From JABDJL01 sp963664065 (lineage in GTDB: Bacteria > Pseudomonadota > Gammaproteobacteria > Xanthomonadales > SZUA-36), in the NCBI GenBank assembly GCA_963664065.1, contig OY760942.1, positions 558,001 through 622,000 of the forward strand: a DNA stretch of 64,000 nt, read 5' to 3'. The position numbers and the translations under genes were made by a program. Under the pieces are notes generated by a model that did no database searches, was not told where the DNA came from, and was given only the letters and a program-made list of their open reading frames with translations. Positions 44,179 through 52,997 of the stretch are shown here, piece after piece; within the stretch, counting starts at the first letter, position 1; each line of letters begins with the position of its first letter.

Positions 44179-45289
44179 ATGCATGAAGCCCGCAAAACAG
44201 AACCACTTATTGCCTTTCTCATACTGGCAATTCCCTTGTTTTTGAGCAGTTCGGTTATGGCTACAAACGTTATTATTCAGACGAGTCTTGGTGCCATTGA
44301 AGTAGAGCTTTTTGACGCTACACAGCCTCAAACCGTGGCTAATTTTCTCAATTATGTAAATGATGGTGATTACGACAACAGCTTTATTCATAGAAGCGTA
44401 CCGGGTTTTGTCATTCAGGGTGGGGGATTCACTTTTATCGACGGCAGCATTGCTTCGGTGCAAGCGGACCCACCGGTGGTGAACGAGCCTGGTATTTCCA
44501 ATTTGCGCGGCACTATCGCGATGGCCAAACTTGGAGGTGATCCTGACAGTGCCACCAATTGAGTGGTTTATCAACCTGGCGGACAATTCAGCTAACCTGG
44601 ATACTCAGAATGGTGGATTCACCGTTTTTGGCCAGGTAGTGGGCGATGGAATGGAAGTCGCAGATGCAATTGCAGCCTTACGGGTGTGGAATGCAGCCTC
44701 ACCTTTTACCGATTTACCTTTGATCAACTTTCCAGGCGGTGGCGCTGAAATTACTTCCGATCACCTGGTTTTCACAAATCCAGCAGTTGTGAGTGATTTT
44801 GTGATAAACGCGGGCGTTAACGACGCCTGGGCAAATGATGAGGCAGCATTGCAGGGCATTTTTGTCACAGCTTTTCCGGGGCTGAACCTGGTTTTCCTGG
44901 CATGGTTTACCTTTGATTCCGTGGTACCTCTCCCGAATGACACTTCAGGTTTCGATTCAGCCAGTAAAACTGTAAAAAACCCTTCGAACTCCGCCGCTGT
45001 TTTTGGTGCAGATGACCAGCGCTGGGTTACGGCATTAGGCTCTATGGAAGGGAATCGTGCAGAACTTAAAGCCGAGCTGACAACGGGTGGGCTGTTCAAT
45101 AGCTCTGATCCTTTACCGACACAGGACACGGATTACGGAACCATCACATTGGCGTTTGAAGACTGCACCAAAGCTACAGTGGAATTTGAGTTCCCGGCAG
45201 CCGGCCAATCAGGGCAGTTTGATATTCATCGTGTTTTAAAAGACAACATTGCTTTTTGCGAAGCCCTACAACCGGAAAAAACGCCGTAA
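44179..45289 (+). pseudogene. Exported cyclophilin-type PPIase with C-terminal domain, frameshifted
   Basis: The N-terminal signal (LIAFLILAIPLFLSSSVMA) leads into a cyclophilin: VIIQTSLGAIEVELFDATQP, FLNYVNDGDYDNSFIHRSVPGFVIQGGGF, GTIAMAKLGGDPDSATN. The frame stops at TGA 44560-44562, but the neighbouring frame continues EWFINLADNSANLDTQNGGFTVFGQVVGDGM, so one extra T at 44559/44560 explains the break. After the PPIase comes a C-terminal region of ~180 residues (NDAWANDEAALQGIFVTAF, VFLAWFTFD, RWVTALGSMEGNRAELKAEL) of a kind seen in other secreted proteins of this group, with no known function. It is a recent pseudogene or a base-call error. Confidence 0.87.
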
Positions 45290-45310
45290 ACAACCAAGGG
45301 TTAAAGCGCT

Positions 45311-45730
45311 TCATTCTTCCCTTTTTACTTTCCCCCTCATTGCCTTAAGCTTACCCCGCCGAGTCTTGTTGTCCACTCGTTTGCGTTTCGCAGCCCGGCT
45401 GGGTTTGGTCGGAACGCGTTTTTTTGGCTGATGCAATGATTTACGGATGATCGCCTGTAGACGGACCAATGCGTCTTCACGGTTCTTTTCCTGGTCACGG
45501 AAGCGCTGAGCTTTGATCACGATAACGCCATCACGGGTCAGGCGCCGGTCGCGCAGAGCCATCAGCTTTTCCTTTATCTCAAGAGGCAGGGATGAACCGC
45601 CGATATCAAAGCGCAGATGAATGGCGGAAGAAACTTTGTTGACGTTTTGCCCACCCGGCCCGCTGGCGCGAACTGCCGTTAAAACAATTTCAGCACGTGG
45701 AACATAGACATTATTCGTAATCTCGAGCAT
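45311..45730 (-). CDS. arfB: Ribosome-rescue peptidyl-tRNA hydrolase ArfB
   Basis: 139 residues. It contains the release-factor motif GPGGQNVNKVSSAIHLRFD near residues 24-42, and a basic C-terminal tail (KSLHQPKKRVPTKPSRAAKRKRVDNKTRR) that inserts into the empty mRNA channel of stalled ribosomes. Known ArfB (YaeJ) hydrolyses peptidyl-tRNA on non-stop ribosomes. Length and both functional parts are intact. It converges with the PPIase gene. Confidence 0.95.
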   Translation of the reverse strand: MLEITNNVYVPRAEIVLTAVRASGPGGQNVNKVSSAIHLRFDIGGSSLPLEIKEKLMALRDRRLTRDGVIVIKAQRFRDQEKNREDALVRLQAIIRKSLHQPKKRVPTKPSRAAKRKRVDNKTRRGKLKAMRGKVKREE

Positions 45731-45783
45731 GCCTTATTGTAAACGAGGCATGACCAATCAGACTGCAGAAACAAGCAACTGTT

Positions 45784-45866
45784 GTGGGAGCGATCATTGA
45801 CCGCGAATGGGGCCCGGCGTAGGATGTGGTTTGTAAGGCCGTAGGAGCGAGCACATGCTCGCGAAG
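45784..45866. repeat. Two REP-like palindromes
   Basis: GTGGGAGCGATCATTGACCG(CGAA) at 45784-45808 and GTAGGAGCGAGCACATGCTC(GCGAA) at 45841-45866. Both follow the pattern GTRGGAGCGAN..N'TCGCGAA, with loops and arms that differ between copies. Confidence 0.8.
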
Positions 45867-45869
45867 CTT

Positions 45870-46064
45870 TTAAACAGCCTGAATTTTGCTTTCAGACAGG
45901 TAAGTTGCCTCGACCCGGGATAGTTTCAGCAAACGATCATTGCGGAGTTGAGGGCTTATTGCCCGAAGGATCCGGTAATCAATTTCTGCATCGAGATCCA
46001 GTCCCAATTCCAGCTTTAGCCGGTCGGAGAGAATTTTCTGACTTAATCTTTGTATCCTGTTCAT
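45870..46064 (-). CDS. Small hypothetical protein (64 aa)
   Basis: Begins MNRIQRLSQKILSDRLKLEL and is mostly charged and helical, with no membrane segment or Cys. A GGAAG ribosome-binding site lies seven bases before the ATG, which supports translation. No family is recognised. It sits alone between a REP pair and a gene-poor stretch. Confidence 0.5.
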   Translation of the reverse strand: MNRIQRLSQKILSDRLKLELGLDLDAEIDYRILRAISPQLRNDRLLKLSRVEATYLSESKIQAV

Positions 46065-46492
46065 TTCTTAACTTCCGTAGTTCATTTGCCGGATTGTTAC
46101 AGGCTTAGACGCCAAACGGGTCAGCAAAGTTACGTTTGATTCGTCAAAAAGGCTGAATTAGTCGTCCAACCGAGGAGCAGGGCGGAATTCGTTGTTGCAG
46201 TCGTTTTATGGTAAAAATTCAGAAATACACAATAAACCCATTTTTTCAGTGTATTCGGCGGTTGTTCAGCTGAAATTCACGTTTTTCAGTAATTTTCTAT
46301 CCACAAGGGGCATAAAAAGGCTATTTGTCAAGGAAATCCTGCTCCTGATACGGAAAAAATGGTGCATAGTGGGCAAAAACTGGTGTCACATAAGGTAAAA
46401 GCCCGGCGTCACGGCAGTAATTTACTGACTTACAGATCGAAAACACACCAATTCGGCACTAAATCACAGGAATCTAACAGCCAGTGTACTTT
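46065..46492. other. Gene-poor AT-rich stretch
   Basis: 428 bp with no convincing gene on either strand. The middle (about 46200-46400) is richer in A/T than its surroundings. It contains several near-repeats of TTTTTCAGT/ATTTTC and a partial DnaA-box-like CTATCCACA at 46299. Short open frames there lack ribosome sites and recognisable protein features. Confidence 0.5.
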
Positions 46493-47842
46493 TCAGAATG
46501 AACCTGCCGGCCCGGAAAACACCACCAGGCTTTCGTTTCCATCTTGGGCAACACTGGCAACGCCGAAGAAATAGTTGTCGATAACGACGTTTTGCATGGT
46601 GTAGTAGTCCACTTTTCCGACAAAACGGTTGTTGGTCCACTCCGGAGCAGTGGTTGAACGCCAATAGACCCGATAACCAGCCAAGTTTTCGTCATTCCCT
46701 GCCGTCCAGGAAAGCGTGGTGCTGTGGCTGACCATACCCTTAATCGAAACATCTGCCGGAGGTGCTGGTCCCCGGGCCATTGCCGCCAGTGAAACTGCGT
46801 TGAGCGCGGTCAGTTTGGCCGCAAAGTCAAAATCCACGTACTCGAAGGTATCGCCGAAGTGCCGGCCTTCTTCATTTCTGAGGTCCTGGTGCTGGCGATC
46901 GTAATGTTCATTGACTTCCATGATGCGCACACCCGGGAATCCTGCTGCGTTGAAAGGCTTGTGATGACCGCCACGACCAAAACGATCGAGGCGGTAAATC
47001 ATCATTAGGTCCAGGTTGCGCATATACTGCTCACCGACCCTTTTGATATAACGCGCCAGGTTACGCGATGCTGAATCCACCTCGCCACCGGTCCTATATC
47101 GCAACGCCGCCTCTTCGTCAGTTTCGGCCGCCCGAACACCCTCCGAGAAAATCCGTGCACTGTGATTGTTGATTACGCCGTTAATCCCGGCAATGTTTCC
47201 GATCATGTCATTGTTGAGAACTGCATCGATATTCCAGCCGTCTTCTATGGCATGGGCAGCCACGATTTTCCCGCCAAACAATCCCTGTTCCTCACCGGCC
47301 AGGCCAGCGTAAACGACACTGCCTGAAAATTCGTACCGGGTAAGAAGTCGAGCTGCTTCGATCACACCAGCCATACCCGATGCATTGTCATTTGCACCCG
47401 GAGAAGAATCGGTGAAATTCAACGGATCGGAGATGCGTGAATCAATATCACCACTCATCATCACCATTCGATTGGGGTCGTGCTTTCCGCGCTGGATGGC
47501 TATAACACTGATGATCTCTGTCGGGTCCGGGACGCGGTACACACCACTGACCGTGTCACCGATCATCATGATCTCCAGACAAGCACCGCATTCTTCGGGA
47601 ATGGGCTCGAACTGGTCACGAATCCAACGGCGCGCCGCACCGACACCATGCGTTTCCGATTCGGTTTCAGATAGCGAATGGCGGGTACCAAAGCTCACCA
47701 GCGTTTCAATATCGGCCTTGATCCTTTCTGCTGACGACGCTTCGGCAATGTCGAACAAGCGAAGGGCTTCGGTCGGCGGCACCCCGGCAACAAGGCTACC
47801 TGAAAGGGCTAATACAAAAAACGCAGTAGTTGTCTTTAGCAT
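46493..47842 (-). CDS. Secreted M28-family zinc peptidase with fibronectin III-like tail
   Basis: 449 residues from ATG 47840-47842 (MLKTTTAFFVLALSGSLVAG signal); the frame is open upstream but adds non-conserved sequence. The M28 catalytic domain has MMSGDIDSRISDP, DSSPGANDNASGMAGVIEAARLL (first metal Asp), AGLAGEEQGLFGGK (Glu base and ligand), LNNDMIGN (Asp) and GRGGHHKPFNAAGFPGVRI (His). From about residue 360 a fibronectin type III-like module (TTLSWTAGNDENLAGYRVYWRS) closes the protein. It is probably an aminopeptidase or carboxypeptidase acting on external peptides. Confidence 0.92.
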   Translation of the reverse strand: MLKTTTAFFVLALSGSLVAGVPPTEALRLFDIAEASSAERIKADIETLVSFGTRHSLSETESETHGVGAARRWIRDQFEPIPEECGACLEIMMIGDTVSGVYRVPDPTEIISVIAIQRGKHDPNRMVMMSGDIDSRISDPLNFTDSSPGANDNASGMAGVIEAARLLTRYEFSGSVVYAGLAGEEQGLFGGKIVAAHAIEDGWNIDAVLNNDMIGNIAGINGVINNHSARIFSEGVRAAETDEEAALRYRTGGEVDSASRNLARYIKRVGEQYMRNLDLMMIYRLDRFGRGGHHKPFNAAGFPGVRIMEVNEHYDRQHQDLRNEEGRHFGDTFEYVDFDFAAKLTALNAVSLAAMARGPAPPADVSIKGMVSHSTTLSWTAGNDENLAGYRVYWRSTTAPEWTNNRFVGKVDYYTMQNVVIDNYFFGVASVAQDGNESLVVFSGPAGSF

Positions 47843-48281
47843 GATGGTTTCCGGTGTTTCGCAGATAACACCAATGTACACCTTCTTGATAAGAAGTGAG
47901 AAATGAGCACCGATAGCTGTCGCTGGGCGACTTCGGTAGCTGCATTTTGAGGGACGCCCACAAGTACGTCCTGTAGGGCTCTGGCGCATCATCCCTGATG
48001 CTCAAGCCCTCAAAACCAACTCCCCGCGTCTCCCTCGACAGCTTGCCATTCTTTTCTGGGAGACAAAAAAAGGCCAGGCGCATTTCTGCGCGTGGCCTTG
48101 AAGGGAGAGAGATAAATCAACCCTAATGGGATAGGGGAGCCCCGTAATCAATGCGGCTCATAAGGATAGACATCGTTAGAGACAAAATAGTTACGCAAGC
48201 TGCGGCGAAAGGCCCGAATATTCTGTTAACCAGACCGCCAAACCGGTAATCTTTGCCCTGGTCTTTTCATGCGGAACCACA
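47843..48281. other. 439-bp divergent gap with palindromes and a leftward terminator
   Basis: Between the leftward M28 gene and rightward yeiH. At about 47948-48016 lies a compound palindrome whose outer arms TTGAGGG/CCCTCAA enclose CAAGTACGTCCTG and GCGCATCATCCCTGATGC, a single copy in this window. A minus-strand terminator is at 48065-48098. From 48110 to 48275 the minus strand has a short open frame ending IDYGAPLSH then TAG, with a hydrophobic stretch (FAAACVTILSLTMSILM), but no convincing start codon except internal TTG/ATG. I do not call it a gene. Confidence 0.5.
48065..48098 (-). terminator. Strong leftward intrinsic terminator without an assigned gene
   Basis: On the minus strand: stem GGCCACGCGCA / TGCGCCTGGCC (one mismatch) with a short loop, then seven T. 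No annotated leftward gene lies upstream, so it implies a small transcript (ORF or sRNA) from about 48110-48275. Confidence 0.8.
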
Positions 48282-49340
48282 ATGGCAAAAGTTTTCCCCG
48301 GTGTCGGTTTGGCGCTGGCGCTCGCCCTGCTCGGCGGCTACCTTGCTGAACTGATTGGTGTCAACTGGATGGGCCTGGCCAAGAGCCCTGTCAGCCCGAT
48401 TATGATGGCCATTCTGCTTGGTATTCTTGTGCGTAATACTGCTGGCTTATCCGATACATTCAAGCCAGGTGTTCGCTTCAGCCTGGTTCGAATATTAAGA
48501 ATTGGTATTGTCCTGCTCGGAATCCGGCTCAGCCTGGGCGAAGCAGGCGCCATAGGCCTGCGTAGCCTACCGGTTATTATCGGCTGCGTTACAGCGGCGC
48601 TGTTGCTGGTGACATGGATCAGCAAGCGTGTGGGCCTGAGTGCACGACTCGGAACATTGATAGCGGCGGGTACCGGAATTTGCGGTGCGACAGCGATCGT
48701 GGCCCTGTCCCCGGCCATCCAGGCCAAAGAGGATGAGACCAGTTATGCGGTGGCATGCATCACCCTTTTCGGTGTAGCCGCAATGCTGGTCTATCCATTT
48801 GCTGCGCACTGGATGTTTGCCGGCGACTCATTTTCCGCCGGACTCTTTTTAGGTACATCGGTACACGAAACCGCGCAGGTAGCCGGGGCCGGCATGGTTT
48901 ACCAGCAGTATTTTGGTGACGCACAGGCATTGGATATAGCAACGGTTACCAAGCTGGTTCGTAACCTGGGGATGCTGGTGGTCATTCCCTTGCTGGGTTA
49001 TCTGTATCACCGCAACACTAACGAACAGGCGGAATCCAGGCCCTGGTATTCCATGGTGCCTTTGTTCGTAGTTGGATTTGCCGCGATGAGCCTAATTCGA
49101 ACGATTGGAGATGTGGGTGAGACACCGTTTGGTTTCCTGTTGCCCGCACAATGGTCTGAAATCGTTGGCTGGATCAAGAAGACAGCCGAAATGTTTTTGG
49201 CGGTGGCCATGGCGGCAGTCGGCCTGGGTACCAGTTTCAAGGGACTAGTGGCCATTGGAACGAAACCCTTCGGGGTCGGGCTTTTCTCAGCCCTGCTGGT
49301 GGGTGTGGTAAGTTTCAGCCTGATCATTATTTTGTACTGA
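48282..49340 (+). CDS. YeiH-family putative sulfate exporter
   Basis: 352 residues with about ten transmembrane helices. Family motifs are NWMGLAKSPVSPIMMAILLGILVRN, LRIGIVLLGIRLSLGEAG, TLIAAGTGICGATAIVALSPAIQAKEDETSYAVA and LGTSVHETAQVAGAGMVY. The YeiH/YadS-like 'Cons_hypoth698' family is annotated as sulfate export on limited evidence. The start is ATG 48282. No LysR regulator, which often accompanies yeiH, is adjacent. Confidence 0.92.
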   Translation: MAKVFPGVGLALALALLGGYLAELIGVNWMGLAKSPVSPIMMAILLGILVRNTAGLSDTFKPGVRFSLVRILRIGIVLLGIRLSLGEAGAIGLRSLPVIIGCVTAALLLVTWISKRVGLSARLGTLIAAGTGICGATAIVALSPAIQAKEDETSYAVACITLFGVAAMLVYPFAAHWMFAGDSFSAGLFLGTSVHETAQVAGAGMVYQQYFGDAQALDIATVTKLVRNLGMLVVIPLLGYLYHRNTNEQAESRPWYSMVPLFVVGFAAMSLIRTIGDVGETPFGFLLPAQWSEIVGWIKKTAEMFLAVAMAAVGLGTSFKGLVAIGTKPFGVGLFSALLVGVVSFSLIIILY

Positions 49341-49409
49341 TACGGATCAAACTGTTTTTTAAAGAACATGTATCATTCGCGGTCACAACATTAACGAACA
49401 GGCAGGCAC

Positions 49410-50015
49410 ATGGCAGGACAAATCATCAGGCCATTCGGTCCGACCATATTCCGGGCGAAGTTTTCGGACAGAATGCGACTTGAGGTGATGCAGAAATCGA
49501 TCGAATCTTCCGAGGACGCTAGCGGAAACCTGGCCGGCAATATTGTCGAAGAAAACTTCATAGACCTTTCACAGGATAGCGGCAACGAACTTACCGGCAT
49601 CATCCAGGATTTCCTGCAGCAAATGCACGCCGCCGGCGTTTACAAGCCCAAGAAGGAACTGAAACGGATTTCCTACGAAAGGATATGGGTGAATCACCAG
49701 AAAAGGGGCGAGTGGAACCCGCCGCACGTGCATTCAGGAGATTTTTCCATGGTTGGTTATTGCCAAGTACCCGCGGAACTCAAGGACGAGTGGAAACATG
49801 AGAACCAGAAGGGCCAGGATCCGGTTGCCGGAAAGATTCAGTGGAATTATGGTGATTTTTCTCCACATTCTGTATCGATGTTTGGCCCGATTGAACCCGA
49901 GGAGGGGGATTTGTACATATTTCCGGCCTGGTTACTGCATTTTGTTTTTCCGTTTAACTCGGATGTTACGCGCATCAGTTTCTCAACCAATTGCGAGCTT
50001 ATCTACGACGAATAA
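49410..50015 (+). CDS. 2OG-Fe(II) oxygenase, TIGR02466-like
   Basis: 201 residues of the small 2-oxoglutarate oxygenase group that is also common in marine phages. The iron-binding HxD-like site is NPPHVHSGDFSMVGY (His, then Ser-Gly-Asp); the distal His and the 2OG-binding segment are FPAWLLHFVFPFNSDVTRISFS. ELKRISYERIWVNHQKRGEWN precedes the first ligand. The substrate is unknown. It starts 70 bp after yeiH, and the two may be co-transcribed. Confidence 0.87.
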   Translation: MAGQIIRPFGPTIFRAKFSDRMRLEVMQKSIESSEDASGNLAGNIVEENFIDLSQDSGNELTGIIQDFLQQMHAAGVYKPKKELKRISYERIWVNHQKRGEWNPPHVHSGDFSMVGYCQVPAELKDEWKHENQKGQDPVAGKIQWNYGDFSPHSVSMFGPIEPEEGDLYIFPAWLLHFVFPFNSDVTRISFSTNCELIYDE

Positions 50016-50019
50016 AAAT

Positions 50020-50072
50020 AGGGCTGGACACCCATTCAGGTGGACAGCCCTAACCCCTGTTTTGGGGGACTC
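50020..50072 (+). terminator. Paired GC-rich hairpins after the oxygenase gene
   Basis: AGGGCTG..ACACC / GGTG..CAGCCCT (50020-50051), then ACCCC-TGTTTT-GGGGG. There is no long T-run, so termination is likely but not certain. Confidence 0.4.
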
Positions 50073-50199
50073 AAGTATCATTTGAAGCGTGCGCCTCCTA
50101 ATACATGCCCCCGCAAGGAATGAATAGCTTTCACTCTTTACGGTACTTTTTACACACGCCGCCTCGAGCCTGATTCTGATATCATCCTTCGGCTTCGTA

Positions 50200-50234
50200 A
50201 TTCAGTGCTTTTCGTAACGCGAAAAGCACTGAAT
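50200..50234. repeat. Perfect 15-bp inverted repeat upstream of metalloprotease gene
   Basis: ATTCAGTGCTTTTCG, a 5-base loop TAACG, then the exact complement CGAAAAGCACTGAAT. It lies 45 bp upstream of the ATG at 50279 and has no T-run. It could be a leader hairpin or an operator. Confidence 0.8.
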
Positions 50235-50278
50235 GCGTCTGAATGTGCATACCTCCAACGATTACTACGGGAAAACCG

Positions 50279-52855
50279 ATGAGAGAGTCTATTTTCAAGA
50301 AATCATTCCTGCATTTTCTGATCCTTGCCCTTGCCCTACCGACTGCGGCAATGGCTGAGGAAGAAAGCAAGGGTGAAGGCAAAGAAGAAAGTAAAGACGA
50401 AGAGAAGAAACCCAAGACTATTGCCGAGTTGACCGAAGATTCAGAACGATTTGACGGTTACTTCACGCTGTTTCGGGATAAAAAGTTCGGTGAAACAAAA
50501 ATGCTGATCAAGGCCGACCAGGTGGGTGAGGAATTCCTGTACTGGGTTCAGATCGCCAATAGCGTGGTGGAAGCCGGTTCATTCAAGGGCGCCTACGGTC
50601 CCAGCGGCATGGTTTCGGTGCAACGCCATTTCAACCGCATCGAATTCATCGCAGAGAATACAAGTTTCTACTTTGACCCGGACAACGCCATTTCCAGGGC
50701 ATCTGAAGCAAATATCTCGGACTCTTTATTGGCCACTGCGAAAATCCTGGCCGAAGACGAGGAAACCGGTGACATCCTGATCAAGGCGGACAAACTATTC
50801 AAGTCAGAATCACTCGTCCAGATCACTCCCACACCTGATCCGGATGCTGACCCAAAAACAGCTTTCTCCCTGGGCAAACTGGATAGTGATAAAACCAAGA
50901 TACTGCACCTGCGCAGCTACCCAAAGAATACCGACGTTGAAGTGGAGTATGTGTTCAGCAACCCACAACCAAAGGTGTTTGTCGGCCCAGCTGTTACGGA
51001 TGAGCGCAACGTATCAATCCGCGTGATGCACAGCTTTATTGAAGCCCCAGATAATGACTACCAGCCGCGCTTTGATGATATGCGCATGGGCTTTTTCTCG
51101 CACCAGGTTACCGACCTGACCTCTACCGAGCCAACACCGTATCGCGACATGATTAACCGCTGGCACCTGGTAAAACAGGATCCCAATGCGGAGCTTTCCG
51201 AACCCGTGGTACCCATCCTTTGGTGGATAGAAAATACCACGCCGGTTGAATGGCGAGAGTTGATCCGCGATGCTGCGCTTGAGTGGAACAGCGCCTTTGA
51301 AAAGGCCGGTTTCAAGAACGCCCTGGTGGTCAAGATTCAGCCGGATGACGCCGATTGGGATGCCGGTGATATTCGCTACAACGTATTACGCTGGACTTCA
51401 TCGCCCAACCCTCCATTTGGTGGTTACGGCCCCCATTTTTCAGACCCGCGTACCGGCCAGGCGATTGGTGCAGACGTGATGCTCGAGTTCTCGTTCATGA
51501 ACCGCACCATCCGCGCCCGAAAACTGATGCAGGATGATCCTGCAACCAAGTTCTGGGGAGACGAAGCAGGTCTGCTGTGTACCTTGGGGCACAGCCTGCA
51601 AATGAATTCCGCCTTCGTAATGGCGGCAGCAGAAGTTGCGGGCTATGCCGACGATGACGAGCTGAATCAAAGGTTGACGCACGACACCATGCATTACCTG
51701 ATTCTGCACGAAATCGGGCACACGCTGGGCATGAACCACAACATGAAAGCCACCCAATTCCTGTCGCCGGAAGAGGCATTTGATGCTGAGGTTGTCGCAG
51801 AGCGCGGGCTGGCAGGTTCTGTAATGGACTACCCGGCGGTTAATTTCGCGCCGACCCGTGAGCAACAAACCCAGTTTTACCAAACCCGCCCCGGCCCGTA
51901 CGATGATTGGCTGATTGAGTTTGGCTATTCAACAGCGCTCGATGATCCGGAAGCCGAAGCGGCACGCCTCAAGGCAATCCTGGCCCGCTCAACTGAACCG
52001 GAACTGGACTTTGGTAACGATGCAGATGATATGCGCAATGCCGGCAAAGGCCTGGACCCCCGCGTCAATATTTATGACATGTCGACCGACGCCGTGACGT
52101 ATTCATCTAACGCGATGACCCTGATGAAAGACACGCTGGAAGGCATGGTGAATAAATTCCCGGACGAAGGAAAGTCTTACGAGGAAACCTGGGAAGGCGT
52201 CGCCCTTATGCTAAGCCAGTGGAACCGCCATGCTGCCGTTGTGTCCCGCTATATTGGCGGCGTTTATGTTGACCGTGCGGTCATTGGCCAGGAGGGAGCA
52301 ACCCAGCCATTCACCCCGGTTGAAACATCCAGGCAGCGCCGGGCCATGAACGTATTGGCCGACCAGGTTTTTGCTCCGGAAGCATTTGATTTGCCGGGCG
52401 AGCTGTTCGCGCACGCTGCGCGACAGCGCCGGGGGTTTGACCACTTTGGTGCTACGGAAGACCCGAAGGTTCACGATGCTGTCCTGGCCATTCAGAAAAA
52501 CGCATTGGATCACCTGATGCACCCGGTGGTGCTGAAGCGCATCACCGATACTGCCCTTTATGGCAATGGCTATAGCCTGTCGAGCATAATGAATGACCTG
52601 ACCGATGCCGTTTTCAAGGAAGATGCGCGCGGCAACGTAAACAGCCAGCGCCAGAACCTGCAGATGGAATATGTTGTTCGCCTGGCCAAGATGGTCAAGG
52701 GTGGTTATGACACCCCCAGCCAGTCAATGGCGGTTTACACATTGAACGAGATTGACGATCTCCTGAATCGCAAGCGTGGCAACAACGTATCCACGCAGGC
52801 ACACACACAAAATCTCAAACGGACCATTGAAATTGCGCTAGATACTTCTGCATAA
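50279..52855 (+). CDS. Secreted zinc-dependent metalloprotease (DUF5117/DUF5118 type)
   Basis: 858 residues from ATG 50279, giving a signal peptide (FLHFLILALALPTAAMA) and an acidic Lys/Glu-rich linker. An upstream in-frame ATG at 50243 would spoil the signal. The N-terminal DUF5118/DUF5117 regions (FDGYFTLFRDKKFGETKMLI; LWWIENTTPVEWRELIRDAALEWNSAFEKAGF) lead to the zinc site HEIGHTLGMNH at 477-487 with the metzincin Met-turn SVMDYPAVN. A long C-terminal helical part follows (QRRAMNVLADQVF). The family is common in Bacteroidetes and marine gammaproteobacteria and probably digests external protein. Confidence 0.92.
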   Translation: MRESIFKKSFLHFLILALALPTAAMAEEESKGEGKEESKDEEKKPKTIAELTEDSERFDGYFTLFRDKKFGETKMLIKADQVGEEFLYWVQIANSVVEAGSFKGAYGPSGMVSVQRHFNRIEFIAENTSFYFDPDNAISRASEANISDSLLATAKILAEDEETGDILIKADKLFKSESLVQITPTPDPDADPKTAFSLGKLDSDKTKILHLRSYPKNTDVEVEYVFSNPQPKVFVGPAVTDERNVSIRVMHSFIEAPDNDYQPRFDDMRMGFFSHQVTDLTSTEPTPYRDMINRWHLVKQDPNAELSEPVVPILWWIENTTPVEWRELIRDAALEWNSAFEKAGFKNALVVKIQPDDADWDAGDIRYNVLRWTSSPNPPFGGYGPHFSDPRTGQAIGADVMLEFSFMNRTIRARKLMQDDPATKFWGDEAGLLCTLGHSLQMNSAFVMAAAEVAGYADDDELNQRLTHDTMHYLILHEIGHTLGMNHNMKATQFLSPEEAFDAEVVAERGLAGSVMDYPAVNFAPTREQQTQFYQTRPGPYDDWLIEFGYSTALDDPEAEAARLKAILARSTEPELDFGNDADDMRNAGKGLDPRVNIYDMSTDAVTYSSNAMTLMKDTLEGMVNKFPDEGKSYEETWEGVALMLSQWNRHAAVVSRYIGGVYVDRAVIGQEGATQPFTPVETSRQRRAMNVLADQVFAPEAFDLPGELFAHAARQRRGFDHFGATEDPKVHDAVLAIQKNALDHLMHPVVLKRITDTALYGNGYSLSSIMNDLTDAVFKEDARGNVNSQRQNLQMEYVVRLAKMVKGGYDTPSQSMAVYTLNEIDDLLNRKRGNNVSTQAHTQNLKRTIEIALDTSA

Positions 52856-52881
52856 AGACAAATGCAGGGGTGAGGATTATT

Positions 52882-52907
52882 GTGGGAGCGAATATTAATC
52901 GCGAATG
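52882..52907. repeat. REP-like palindrome
   Basis: GTGGGAGCGAATATTAATCG(CGAATG). Here the inner arms are CGA..AT/AT..TCG rather than GAGCA/TGCTC, so the stem is kept with different bases. Confidence 0.75.
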
Positions 52908-52929
52908 TTTTCAGTCTTGCACCTGGTAT

Positions 52930-52975
52930 CTACTGGATGTGGGAGCGAGCACCTGCTCGCTCCCACATCCAGTAG
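52930..52975. repeat. 46-bp perfect palindrome (double REP-like unit)
   Basis: CTACTGGATGTGGGAGCGAG continues to an exact mirror: 22-bp arms around a CC centre. It joins a complete forward and reverse copy of the GTGGGAGCGAGCA unit and lies between convergent genes, where it may stop transcripts from both sides. Confidence 0.9.
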
Positions 52976-52997
52976 CCAACTTCCGACAGGTTCTTAG

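Noticed and set aside
46298..46307. Partial DnaA box in the AT-rich gap as a second origin
   Set aside because: Single 8/9 match with no cluster; expected by chance in a 64-kb window.
46192..46398. 68-codon plus-strand open frame in the AT-rich gap
   Set aside because: No ribosome site, atypical composition and no family features; treated as chance.
48110..48275. Minus-strand small membrane-protein-like frame ahead of the 48065 terminator
   Set aside because: No credible start codon; kept only as a finding, not as a gene.
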